Part shown: piece by piece, positions 1-6,632 of the stretch
Position numbering within the stretch: the stretch's first letter is position 1
Layout of the letters: each line of letters opens with the position of its first letter
NCBI RefSeq assembly: GCF_011044175.1
Contig: NZ_CP049057.1
Location: forward strand, 1,999,501-2,063,500
From: Rasiella rasia
Lineage (GTDB): Bacteria > Bacteroidota > Bacteroidia > Flavobacteriales > Flavobacteriaceae
DNA: 64,000 bases
Direction of reading: 5' to 3'
The notes under the pieces: model-generated
Told to the model about the DNA's origin: nothing
The model's input: only the letters and a program-made list of their open reading frames with translations
Database searches by the model: none
Translations under genes and position numbers: made by a program

Positions 1-527
1 AGTTAGCCGAAAGATTAGGCCTTCGTAAGGCAGACGAATTTGCACCGCTTTGGGTAGTAGACTTCCCTCTACTAGAGCTAGACGAAGAAACTGGACACTA
101 CCATGCCATGCATCACCCTTTTACCTCTCCAAAACCAGGACAGCTAGAATTGCTAGACTCCAAACCAGGTGAAGTTAAAGCAAATGCATACGATTTAGTA
201 TTAAACGGAAACGAAATTGGTGGTGGTTCTATTCGTATACACGACAAAGAAACACAAGCCATCATGCTAAAACACTTAGGTTTCTCAGAGGAAGAGGCAA
301 AGGCACAATTTGGATTTTTAATGGATGCCTTCGAATATGGAGCACCTCCACATGGTGGAATTGCCTTCGGATTAGATAGATTGGTAGCCATTTTAGGCGG
401 CCAAGAAACCATTCGCGATTTTATAGCATTTCCGAAGAACAACAGCGGACGCGATGTTATGATTGATGCCCCTGCCCCATTAGACAAAGAGCAATTAGCC
501 GAACTCAATCTTAAATTAGATTTGTAG
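1..527 (+). CDS. aspS: Aspartate--tRNA ligase, C-terminal part
   Basis: The frame is open from the first bases of the window (first whole codon at base 3) and ends at a TAG at 525-527, so about 174 C-terminal residues are present and the 5' part lies outside. The protein charges tRNA-Asp with aspartate in the cytoplasm. The segments [13 protein letters not shown] and [10 protein letters not shown] and the class II motif 3 [13 protein letters not shown] near the end are typical of bacterial AspRS. The motif 3 arginine that contacts ATP is present. Only the truncation by the window edge is abnormal. The next gene starts 35 nt downstream on the same strand. Confidence 0.96.
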   Translation, partial: LAERLGLRKADEFAPLWVVDFPLLELDEETGHYHAMHHPFTSPKPGQLELLDSKPGEVKANAYDLVLNGNEIGGGSIRIHDKETQAIMLKHLGFSEEEAKAQFGFLMDAFEYGAPPHGGIAFGLDRLVAILGGQETIRDFIAFPKNNSGRDVMIDAPAPLDKEQLAELNLKLDL

Positions 528-562
528 AAAAAAACGCGAACCTTTTAACAAGCATATAAAAA

Positions 563-808
563 ATGCGATTGCTACTCATCATAATCTTTATTTTAATCGC
601 TAGCTCTGTAGCCTTTGGGTTTTATATAAAACCTGAAGATATTAAAACTGGAGAATTTTGTATAGGTATTGGTATTTCAGCATTATTTTTTCTCTGGATG
701 CCATTATTTATATACCATCGCTGGCGAAAACGCAGTTTTAAAGACTATATGTTAACTAAAGAAAATCTCGACAAAATGCGCGAAGAAGGGAAGGACAAAA
801 AACTGTAA
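563..808 (+). CDS. Small membrane protein, function unknown
   Basis: 81 residues. I do not recognise a family. Residues about 3-20 form a very hydrophobic segment (LLLIIIFILIASSVAFGF), which could be a signal anchor. A second segment covers about 33-51. A strongly basic tail follows (HRWRKRSFK, then a Lys/Glu-rich end), and by the positive-inside rule it should be cytoplasmic. The gene sits 35 nt after aspS on the same strand and could be cotranscribed with it. No promoter-like element was seen in that gap. It may be a small inner-membrane protein of unknown role; codon use looks ordinary for the window. Confidence 0.6.
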   Translation: MRLLLIIIFILIASSVAFGFYIKPEDIKTGEFCIGIGISALFFLWMPLFIYHRWRKRSFKDYMLTKENLDKMREEGKDKKL

Positions 809-894
809 AAACTTCATTATTAAGATGTTTCTCGCTTAAAAAGAGCGCCCTAACAAAACGAATCTTCCCGTCCATTTTATGAAAAATTTACAAT

Positions 895-930
895 TTGATT
901 ACCTACGGCAGCATAAATAATGTAACTTTG
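895..930 (+). promoter_or_regulatory. Bacteroidota-type promoter of the cold shock gene
   Basis: A perfect TAnnTTTG -7 element (TAACTTTG, 923-930) lies 30 nt before the start codon, with a TTG at 895-897 in the -33 region about 25 nt upstream. Transcription should begin near 937, giving a leader of roughly 23 nt, much shorter than the long leader of enteric cspA mRNAs. Confidence 0.55.
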
Positions 931-959
931 CCGCTTATTAATTATATTTTTTTATTACA

Positions 960-1157
960 ATGGAAGGAACAGTAAAATTTTTTAACGAATCAAAAGGTTA
1001 CGGATTCATCACTAATGATGATACCGGAAAAGACATTTTCGTACACGTAACTGGACTTAATGGCGAAGCCCTTAACGAAGGTGACAAAGTAGAATATGTT
1101 GAAGAAGAAGGAAGAAAAGGAATGGTTGCGGGTCAAGTACGCGTAATTCACGACTAA
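960..1157 (+). CDS. Cold shock domain protein (CspA family)
   Basis: 65 residues, the usual length of a single cold shock domain. These proteins bind single-stranded RNA and DNA and act as RNA chaperones in the cytoplasm. RNP1 (KGYGFI, residues 12-17) and RNP2 (DIFVHV, residues 25-30) are both intact, and the N-terminus EGTVKFFN is canonical. The acidic replacement of several surface residues (EYVEEEGRKG) is normal for flavobacterial members. The gene is monocistronic: it has its own promoter at 895-930 and a strong intrinsic terminator at 1185-1217. Which csp paralogue this is cannot be decided from the window. Confidence 0.95.
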   Translation: MEGTVKFFNESKGYGFITNDDTGKDIFVHVTGLNGEALNEGDKVEYVEEEGRKGMVAGQVRVIHD

Positions 1158-1184
1158 GATATATATTCGTAAAAACCAACCAAC

Positions 1185-1217
1185 AAAATCCCTCAAGTTT
1201 AGGCTTGGGGGATTTTT
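1185..1217 (+). terminator. Intrinsic terminator after the cold shock gene
   Basis: A 13-bp stem (1185-1197 with 1204-1216, one G-U pair) with a 6-nt loop TTTAGG, ending in a run of T. The A-rich left arm means it could also work on the minus strand, for tadA. Confidence 0.85.
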
Positions 1218-1276
1218 CGTTTTTAATAAGGTGTTTTATTTCTGCTGCTAGGGTGTCAACAACAGATGTTACCTAA

Positions 1277-1726
1277 TTAGTTCAAATTTCTTTTCTCTAT
1301 AAAAAATTGTTTCAAGAGTTGGGAAGCCTCTGCCGACAAAACACCACCTTCCATCTTTGTTTTTGGATGCAATTTCGTTCCCATCGCAATGCACCCGCGT
1401 TGTTCATCTCTTGCGCCATAGACCACTCTAGATAGTTGGCTCCAAAATAATGCCCCTGCACACATCTGGCAAGGTTCTATAGTAACATACAGGGTACAAT
1501 CAATTAAATATTTGCCGCCTAAAAAATTTGCCGCAGCCGTGATGGCTTGCATTTCGGCATGGGCGGTTACGTCATTTAAAGTTTCCGTTAGGTTATGTGC
1601 ACGCGCAATAATCTGGTTGTTAACTACCACGATAGCACCTATAGGTATTTCGCCCTGCTCGTAAGCTACCTCAGCTTCTTGCATGGCTTTTTTCATAAAG
1701 TAAGTATCGTCAAAAGGTTCTATCAC
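1277..1726 (-). CDS. tadA: tRNA-specific adenosine deaminase
   Basis: 149 residues. It converts adenosine 34 of tRNA-Arg(ACG) to inosine in the cytoplasm. The zinc deaminase signature is complete: HAE at residues 56-58, with the catalytic glutamate, and PCQMC at 85-89. The segment GALFWSQLSRVVYGARD is typical of TadA as opposed to free-base deaminases. The start at 1726 is supported by a -7 element on the minus strand at 1779-1786, about 45 nt before the expected transcript start and leader. The gene is convergent with the cold shock gene and divergent from dxs. A guanine deaminase is an unlikely alternative given the motif context. Confidence 0.93.
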   Translation of the reverse strand: MIEPFDDTYFMKKAMQEAEVAYEQGEIPIGAIVVVNNQIIARAHNLTETLNDVTAHAEMQAITAAANFLGGKYLIDCTLYVTIEPCQMCAGALFWSQLSRVVYGARDEQRGCIAMGTKLHPKTKMEGGVLSAEASQLLKQFFIEKRNLN

Positions 1727-1778
1727 AATTTATAGTTGAGCGTTATACTATTGAATATAATTTTTTTACTTCCCGTTC

Positions 1779-1786
1779 CAAAAATA
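1779..1786 (-). promoter_or_regulatory. -7 element of tadA
   Basis: Reads TATTTTTG on the minus strand, a full match to TAnnTTTG. Predicted transcript start is near 1772, about 45 nt upstream of the tadA start codon. Confidence 0.45.
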
Positions 1787-1883
1787 CAAAATTCAAGTAG
1801 CAGAAAGTTCTATAGCATGAATACAAAATAAATTCCATTTTAGAATTCGCAATAATGTCATGAAGCCTCTTATCTTTGTTTCA

Positions 1884-3662
1884 ATGACAAATAATCTGTT
1901 ACAAACTATTCAATCACCTTTCGATCTTCGGAAACTTCCTAAATCGAAACTCCCTCTATTAACAAGTGAGTTACGGCAATTTATTATCAATGCCGTAGCT
2001 ACCAAAGAAGGTCATTTAGGCGCAAGTTTGGGAGTGGCAGAATTAACAGTAGCACTACATTACGTTTTTAATACCCCAGAAGATTTGTTGGTTTGGGATG
2101 TAGGTCACCAAGCCTATGGTCATAAAATACTTACTGGAAGAAGAGACCTGTTTCATACCAACAGACGCCTTGATGGTATTAGTGGCTTTCCAAAACGAGA
2201 CGAGAGCGAGTACGACACTTTTGGTGTTGGACACAGCAGCACAGCAATCTCTGCAGCTTTGGGAATGGCAATCGCGGCTCAATTACAAGGTCATAGCCAT
2301 AAACAACATATTGCTGTTGTTGGAGATGCTTCTATAGCTAGCGGAATGGCCTTTGAGGCTCTAAACCACGCTGGCGTTTCAGACACCAACCTTTTGGTTA
2401 TACTTAACGACAACGCCATTGGTATTGACCCTAGTGTTGGCGCGTTAAAAAACTACCTAACTCAAGTAAATCTTGACGGCACGCCAGATACCGACACCCT
2501 ATTTGAAGCCTTAAATTTTAATTATTCGGGACCTATTGACGGACATGATATTTCTGTGCTTATAGACGAATTAGAGCGATTAAAAACTGTTCCTGGGCCC
2601 AAATTACTGCATGTAATTACCAAGAAAGGAAAAGGGTTACGCCAAGCAGAAGAAGATCAGGTTAAATATCATGCTCCTGGAAAATTTAATGCAGAAACAG
2701 GCGAACTTTTACCGAAATCTACAAAGGCACAACCGCCTAAATTTCAGGATGTCTTTGGCAAAACGTTGGTTGAACTTGCCTCAGAAAACAAGCATATTGT
2801 AGGCATTACACCAGCCATGCCTACAGGAAGCTCCTTAAAATTTATGATGGAGGCCTTTCCAGATCGTGCGTTCGATGTGGGTATCGCAGAACAACATGCC
2901 GTAACATTTGCAGCAGGTCTTGCCACCCAGGGCATGACAGTTTATTGTAACATTTACGCTACATTTTTACAGCGAGCATACGATCAACTAATTCATGACG
3001 TATGCTTACAAAAACTTCCCGTAATTTTTTGTCTTGACCGTGCAGGACTTGTAGGCGAAGATGGGGCTACCCATCACGGTATATTTGATTTAGCATTTTT
3101 ACGATGTATCCCAAACCTCATCGTTTTTGCACCTCGAAATGAATTAGAACTACGGAATATTTTATTTACCGCTCAACTTGGCTTAGGCTTACCAATTGCC
3201 ATTCGCTATCCTAGAGGCAGAGGCCATATTTTAGAATGGAAACAACCCTTTAAAAAAATAGAGATTGGTAAAGCACATCTGCTAAAAGAAGGAAACCAAA
3301 TTGCAATAATTTCTATAGGTACAATTGCAACTAATGTTTCCGAAGCGATAAAAAGTATCGAAGAAACTTCAGAAATTATCATTGCACACTACGACATCAG
3401 GTTTTTAAAACCACTAGACGAAATAGTATTGCATAAAATTTTCAGTAGATATAAAAAAATTGTAACAGTAGAAGATGGCGTTAAAAAAGGAGGGTTAGGA
3501 AGTGCGATTGTAGAATTTGCTGCAGAAAACGCCTATACGCACCCTATTAAAATTCTTGGAATTCCTGACGATTTCCCCGAACACGGTACAGTAGAAGAAT
3601 TACAAGAATTGGCCGGAATTTCAATCAATAAAATTAGGCAAGAAATCTATCGCTTAATTTAA
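1884..3662 (+). CDS. dxs: 1-deoxy-D-xylulose-5-phosphate synthase
   Basis: Condenses pyruvate and glyceraldehyde 3-phosphate to DXP, the first step of the MEP isoprenoid pathway; needs thiamine diphosphate. 592 residues from this start, slightly shorter than the enteric enzyme and normal for Flavobacteria. The N-terminal part has GHQAYGHKILTGRR and the ThDP region GDA (about 147-149) through NDN (about 175-177). The usual third glycine of GDG is alanine here, as I recall for flavobacterial relatives. DRAGLVGEDGATHHG marks the pyrimidine domain. An earlier in-frame ATG at 1860 would add MKPLIFVS. I prefer 1884 because family members begin just before the NLL-N4-SP-DL segment, and because a TATCTTTG -7 match at 1871-1878 lies inside the longer reading. 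The 3' end overlaps dgt by 4 nt, convergently. Confidence 0.95.
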   Translation: MTNNLLQTIQSPFDLRKLPKSKLPLLTSELRQFIINAVATKEGHLGASLGVAELTVALHYVFNTPEDLLVWDVGHQAYGHKILTGRRDLFHTNRRLDGISGFPKRDESEYDTFGVGHSSTAISAALGMAIAAQLQGHSHKQHIAVVGDASIASGMAFEALNHAGVSDTNLLVILNDNAIGIDPSVGALKNYLTQVNLDGTPDTDTLFEALNFNYSGPIDGHDISVLIDELERLKTVPGPKLLHVITKKGKGLRQAEEDQVKYHAPGKFNAETGELLPKSTKAQPPKFQDVFGKTLVELASENKHIVGITPAMPTGSSLKFMMEAFPDRAFDVGIAEQHAVTFAAGLATQGMTVYCNIYATFLQRAYDQLIHDVCLQKLPVIFCLDRAGLVGEDGATHHGIFDLAFLRCIPNLIVFAPRNELELRNILFTAQLGLGLPIAIRYPRGRGHILEWKQPFKKIEIGKAHLLKEGNQIAIISIGTIATNVSEAIKSIEETSEIIIAHYDIRFLKPLDEIVLHKIFSRYKKIVTVEDGVKKGGLGSAIVEFAAENAYTHPIKILGIPDDFPEHGTVEELQELAGISINKIRQEIYRLI

Positions 3663-4996
3663 AGGTTTCCGTTTATTTTTTGAAATAGCTGCAACGCCTG
3701 ACCATCGGTAAGCATAGATATATGGTTACAGCAAAACATAAGGTAATTATAGGTTGTTTCAGGAATTTTTAATTCGTTAAAACTTCTTAGCAGTAGCTTG
3801 TCATAGTGACGTAATTTGCCATTTGCATTATTTTCAAAAGCAGTAGTATAAGCATCTAATAGCGTTGTTAAAATTTGGTAGCCAGCTAGTTCCTTTTCAA
3901 CTACTTCTGGGCTTTGGTACACTTTAGAAATACTTTCTTTAATGATATCTGAGATTTGCGCTTGGTATTGACTTTTGTCTAATAACGAAGCTGTAAATTC
4001 TCCCTTAAGAATAGCATCTTCATTGTTTACAAAAATGGTTACCGCCTCAGATATTAAGGTATTAATAGCTAAAGATCTTAAATAGGCAAGCCTATCTTTA
4101 GTTTGCGATAGCCCAGCGTATTTCTCCTTGTTAAGTCTATCTTTCACTAAGTTGACTAAATACTCTAGGGCAATTTCTTCAGGAATCCAGCCTAGATTGA
4201 TACCATCTTCAAAGTCTATAATAGTGTAGCAAATATCATCTGCGGCTTCTACCAGAAAACACAGTGGATGTCTATGGTAGCTCAAGTTACCTTTAGTACC
4301 ACGTTTTATAAGGCCCAAATTTTCGGCTACTTCAGAAAAAAAGGAAGTATCATTTTGGAATACACCAAACTTCTTATCTGCTATATGGTTTGTAGGTTTC
4401 TTCGGAAGACTTTCTTTTGGATACTTCATAAAAGCACCAAGGGTAGCAAACGTGAGTCTAAGTCCGCCATCGACACCATTTTTTGTTTCGGTTACAATTT
4501 TGAAGCCGTTTGCATTTCCTTCAAAATCTATAAGATCTTGGTATTGTTTTTCAGTTAACGCATCTTTAAATCGTTTTCCATTTCCGTGTAAAAAATAATT
4601 ACCAATAGCTTTTTCACCACTATGCCCAAAAGGCGGGTTCCCAATATCGTGTGCCAAGGATGCAGCTGCCACGATGGCCCCAAAATCTGTAGATTGAAAT
4701 CCGTGTACTGTTTTTAAATGAGGATGCTTTTCTAAGATGGCTATGCCTACTTGTCTTCCAAGTGAACGGCCTACAACACTAACCTCTAGGCTATGTGTTA
4801 AGCGCGTGTGTACGAAAGAGGTTTTAGAAAGTGGGATTACCTGTGTTTTATCTTGAAGGCTACGAAAAGCTGAAGAGAAGATTACTCGGTCATAATCTAC
4901 TTCGAAACCCGTACGTGATTCGTTTTCTTCTATTCGTAGTCTCTTTTTTGTATCTCCCTGCTTTTGTAACGAGAGCAGGTCTTCCCATTGCATCAT
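3659..4996 (-). CDS. dgt: dGTP triphosphohydrolase
   Basis: Hydrolyses dGTP (possibly other dNTPs) to the nucleoside and triphosphate, and so affects dNTP pools. About 445 residues. The HD-superfamily metal site is visible: a histidine in VHTRLTHSLEVS, the HD pair in LAHDIGNPPFGHSGE (about 116-117), and the downstream aspartate region EAADDICYTIIDFEDG. The open frame extends upstream to 5029, but relatives begin at M-x-W-E-x-LLS, so I place the start at 4996 (ATGATG, so 4993 is equally possible). The gene is convergent with dxs with a 4-nt overlap and divergent from the lipoprotein gene at 5265. Substrate specificity within the HD dNTPase family cannot be read from sequence. Confidence 0.9.
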   Translation of the reverse strand: MMQWEDLLSLQKQGDTKKRLRIEENESRTGFEVDYDRVIFSSAFRSLQDKTQVIPLSKTSFVHTRLTHSLEVSVVGRSLGRQVGIAILEKHPHLKTVHGFQSTDFGAIVAAASLAHDIGNPPFGHSGEKAIGNYFLHGNGKRFKDALTEKQYQDLIDFEGNANGFKIVTETKNGVDGGLRLTFATLGAFMKYPKESLPKKPTNHIADKKFGVFQNDTSFFSEVAENLGLIKRGTKGNLSYHRHPLCFLVEAADDICYTIIDFEDGINLGWIPEEIALEYLVNLVKDRLNKEKYAGLSQTKDRLAYLRSLAINTLISEAVTIFVNNEDAILKGEFTASLLDKSQYQAQISDIIKESISKVYQSPEVVEKELAGYQILTTLLDAYTTAFENNANGKLRHYDKLLLRSFNELKIPETTYNYLMFCCNHISMLTDGQALQLFQKINGNL

Positions 4997-5139
4997 AGTA
5001 AACTGTTTTAGACAGTTGCAAGATACCAATTTCTATGCTGTTGAAACTACATAAAACTTCACCTTTTCTTAGAGAATACATAACATAAGATTGCTATATC
5101 ACGTCGTAGTTTTGGGCTAAATAAAAAATGAAAAGCACA

Positions 5140-5227
5140 TAACATTAAGGTAACACAAACCTTACTTAATACTAAAATAACCATAACATTGAGATAACTA
5201 ACTCTCATTTTAATGTGAGTTTATTTG
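5140..5227 (+). promoter_or_regulatory. Putative Pho-box array and promoter
   Basis: Six 11-nt units lie head to tail from 5140 to 5205: TAACATTAAGG, TAACACAAACC, TTACTTAATAC, TAAAATAACCA, TAACATTGAGA, TAACTAACTCT. Four start with TAAC exactly. An 11-nt direct-repeat period is the known geometry of PhoB binding. A -7-like TTTATTTG (5220-5227) begins 25 and 36 nt after the last two TAAC units. The same 25/36 spacing recurs upstream of the porin and PiT genes, which supports a shared activator. Confidence 0.55.
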
Positions 5228-5264
5228 CAACGTAAAATTAAATCTAATTACTTAATTCAAAAAA

Positions 5265-6542
5265 ATGAAAAAATTCTTTCTTTCTCAGATTGCTCTTATA
5301 GCGCTCTCATTATTTGTTGTTGGATGTAGCAACGATGATAATGAAATAATTCCTGTTGACGATGATCCAGCACCAGTAGATACGGTATTAGCTGGACAAA
5401 TAACAGAAGACATGACTTTAACAAGTGATGAAATATGGACTTTAGATGGTCGTGTAACAGTTACTTCTGGTGCGACTCTTACTATTGAAGCTGGAACTAT
5501 TATAAAAGCGTTGCCAGGACAAGAGGCTAATGCTTCAGTTTTAATTATTGCAAGAGGAAGTAAAATTCAAGCAAATGGTACTTCAAGTGCTCCTATTATT
5601 TTCACGTCAAGCACAGACAACATTGAGCTAGGGCAAACAGCTGGAACTAACTTATCTCAAAACGACAGAGGTCTTTGGGGAGGAGTAATTATTCTAGGTA
5701 ATGCAAGAGCTTCTCTATCTGGAGACGCTAGTGAGAATCAAATTGAAGGAATCCCTGCAAGTGACACCAACGGGTTATACGGAGGTACAAACGATGCAGA
5801 CGATTCTGGATCTTTAAACTATGTATCTATTCGTCATGGTGGAACTTTAATTGGAGACGGTAATGAAATTAACGGTCTTACTTTAGGTGGTGTTGGTTCA
5901 GGAACTACAATTTCAAACATTGAAGTGGTAGCAAATGTAGATGACGGTATCGAATGGTTTGGTGGTTCTGTTAACAGTTCTAACTTATTAGTATGGGCTC
6001 AAGGAGATGACGGTTTAGATATTGATGAAGCTTATTCAGGAACAATTTCAAATTCTTTAGTAATCGCTGGTGATATTTCTGACCATGGTCTTGAAATAGA
6101 CGGACCTGCAGGTTCTCTAGAAGGATCTTTTACTATCAATGGGTTAACACTTATTGGAAACACTGTAACAGAAAATGGTGAGTATGCCGACTTTAGAGAT
6201 GGTGCTATGGGAACTGTTAGCAATGTGTACGCAACAGGTTTTAAAGCTTCTGCCGATGTAGAGTTAGACAACAACGAAGTATCTCAAAATTTCTTAAACG
6301 GAGAAATTACCTTCGAAAACTGGGTTTTAAACGGTGCTGACAACACAATATTTGTTGAGAAGGTTGCATGTATTGCAAACTGCGATGATGCAGACGAGAC
6401 GAACGATGTATTTGAAGACATAATAATTTTAGACCCAACATTCTCTGAAAGAGCTGCTAGCTGGACTACAACTGGAACAAGCGGTGGCGCTAACACAGGA
6501 GTATTTGCTTGGACTTTTGCAAGTGCAAAAGGAGCATTCTAA
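5265..6542 (+). CDS. Outer-membrane lipoprotein with beta-helix fold, probable partner of the TonB receptor
   Basis: 425 residues. The N-terminus MKKFFLSQIALIALSLFVVGC is a lipoprotein signal with the lipid-modified cysteine at residue 21, followed by an Asp/Asn-rich linker SNDDNEIIPVDDD that in Bacteroidota often accompanies surface exposure. The body has short repeating strands rich in G, T, S, N and I (for example TLTIEAGTIIKALPG and GLTLGGVGSGTTISNIEVV), as in right-handed parallel beta-helix proteins. Homologues are often misnamed multidrug transporter in databases; nothing here supports that. It is followed 90 nt later by a TonB receptor gene, with a terminator-like hairpin between, and preceded by a Pho-box-like array. 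I infer a surface component of a phosphate-starvation-induced uptake system; the substrate is unknown. Confidence 0.75.
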   Translation: MKKFFLSQIALIALSLFVVGCSNDDNEIIPVDDDPAPVDTVLAGQITEDMTLTSDEIWTLDGRVTVTSGATLTIEAGTIIKALPGQEANASVLIIARGSKIQANGTSSAPIIFTSSTDNIELGQTAGTNLSQNDRGLWGGVIILGNARASLSGDASENQIEGIPASDTNGLYGGTNDADDSGSLNYVSIRHGGTLIGDGNEINGLTLGGVGSGTTISNIEVVANVDDGIEWFGGSVNSSNLLVWAQGDDGLDIDEAYSGTISNSLVIAGDISDHGLEIDGPAGSLEGSFTINGLTLIGNTVTENGEYADFRDGAMGTVSNVYATGFKASADVELDNNEVSQNFLNGEITFENWVLNGADNTIFVEKVACIANCDDADETNDVFEDIIILDPTFSERAASWTTTGTSGGANTGVFAWTFASAKGAF

Positions 6543-6585
6543 TAATATACTAAACTTATATTATTCTATTTCAATTAGCCAACTT

Positions 6586-6617
6586 GCTCGTCTTGTAAAA
6601 ACAAGACGAGCTTGTTT
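6586..6617 (+). terminator. Hairpin between lipoprotein and TonB receptor genes
   Basis: A perfect 11-bp stem (GCTCGTCTTGT, 6586-6596, with 6601-6611) and an AAAA loop, followed by TTGTTT. The weak T tract suggests partial termination or an mRNA-stabilising 3' end that would make the lipoprotein more abundant than the receptor. Confidence 0.65.
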
Positions 6618-6632
6618 ACATAATAAACAAAT

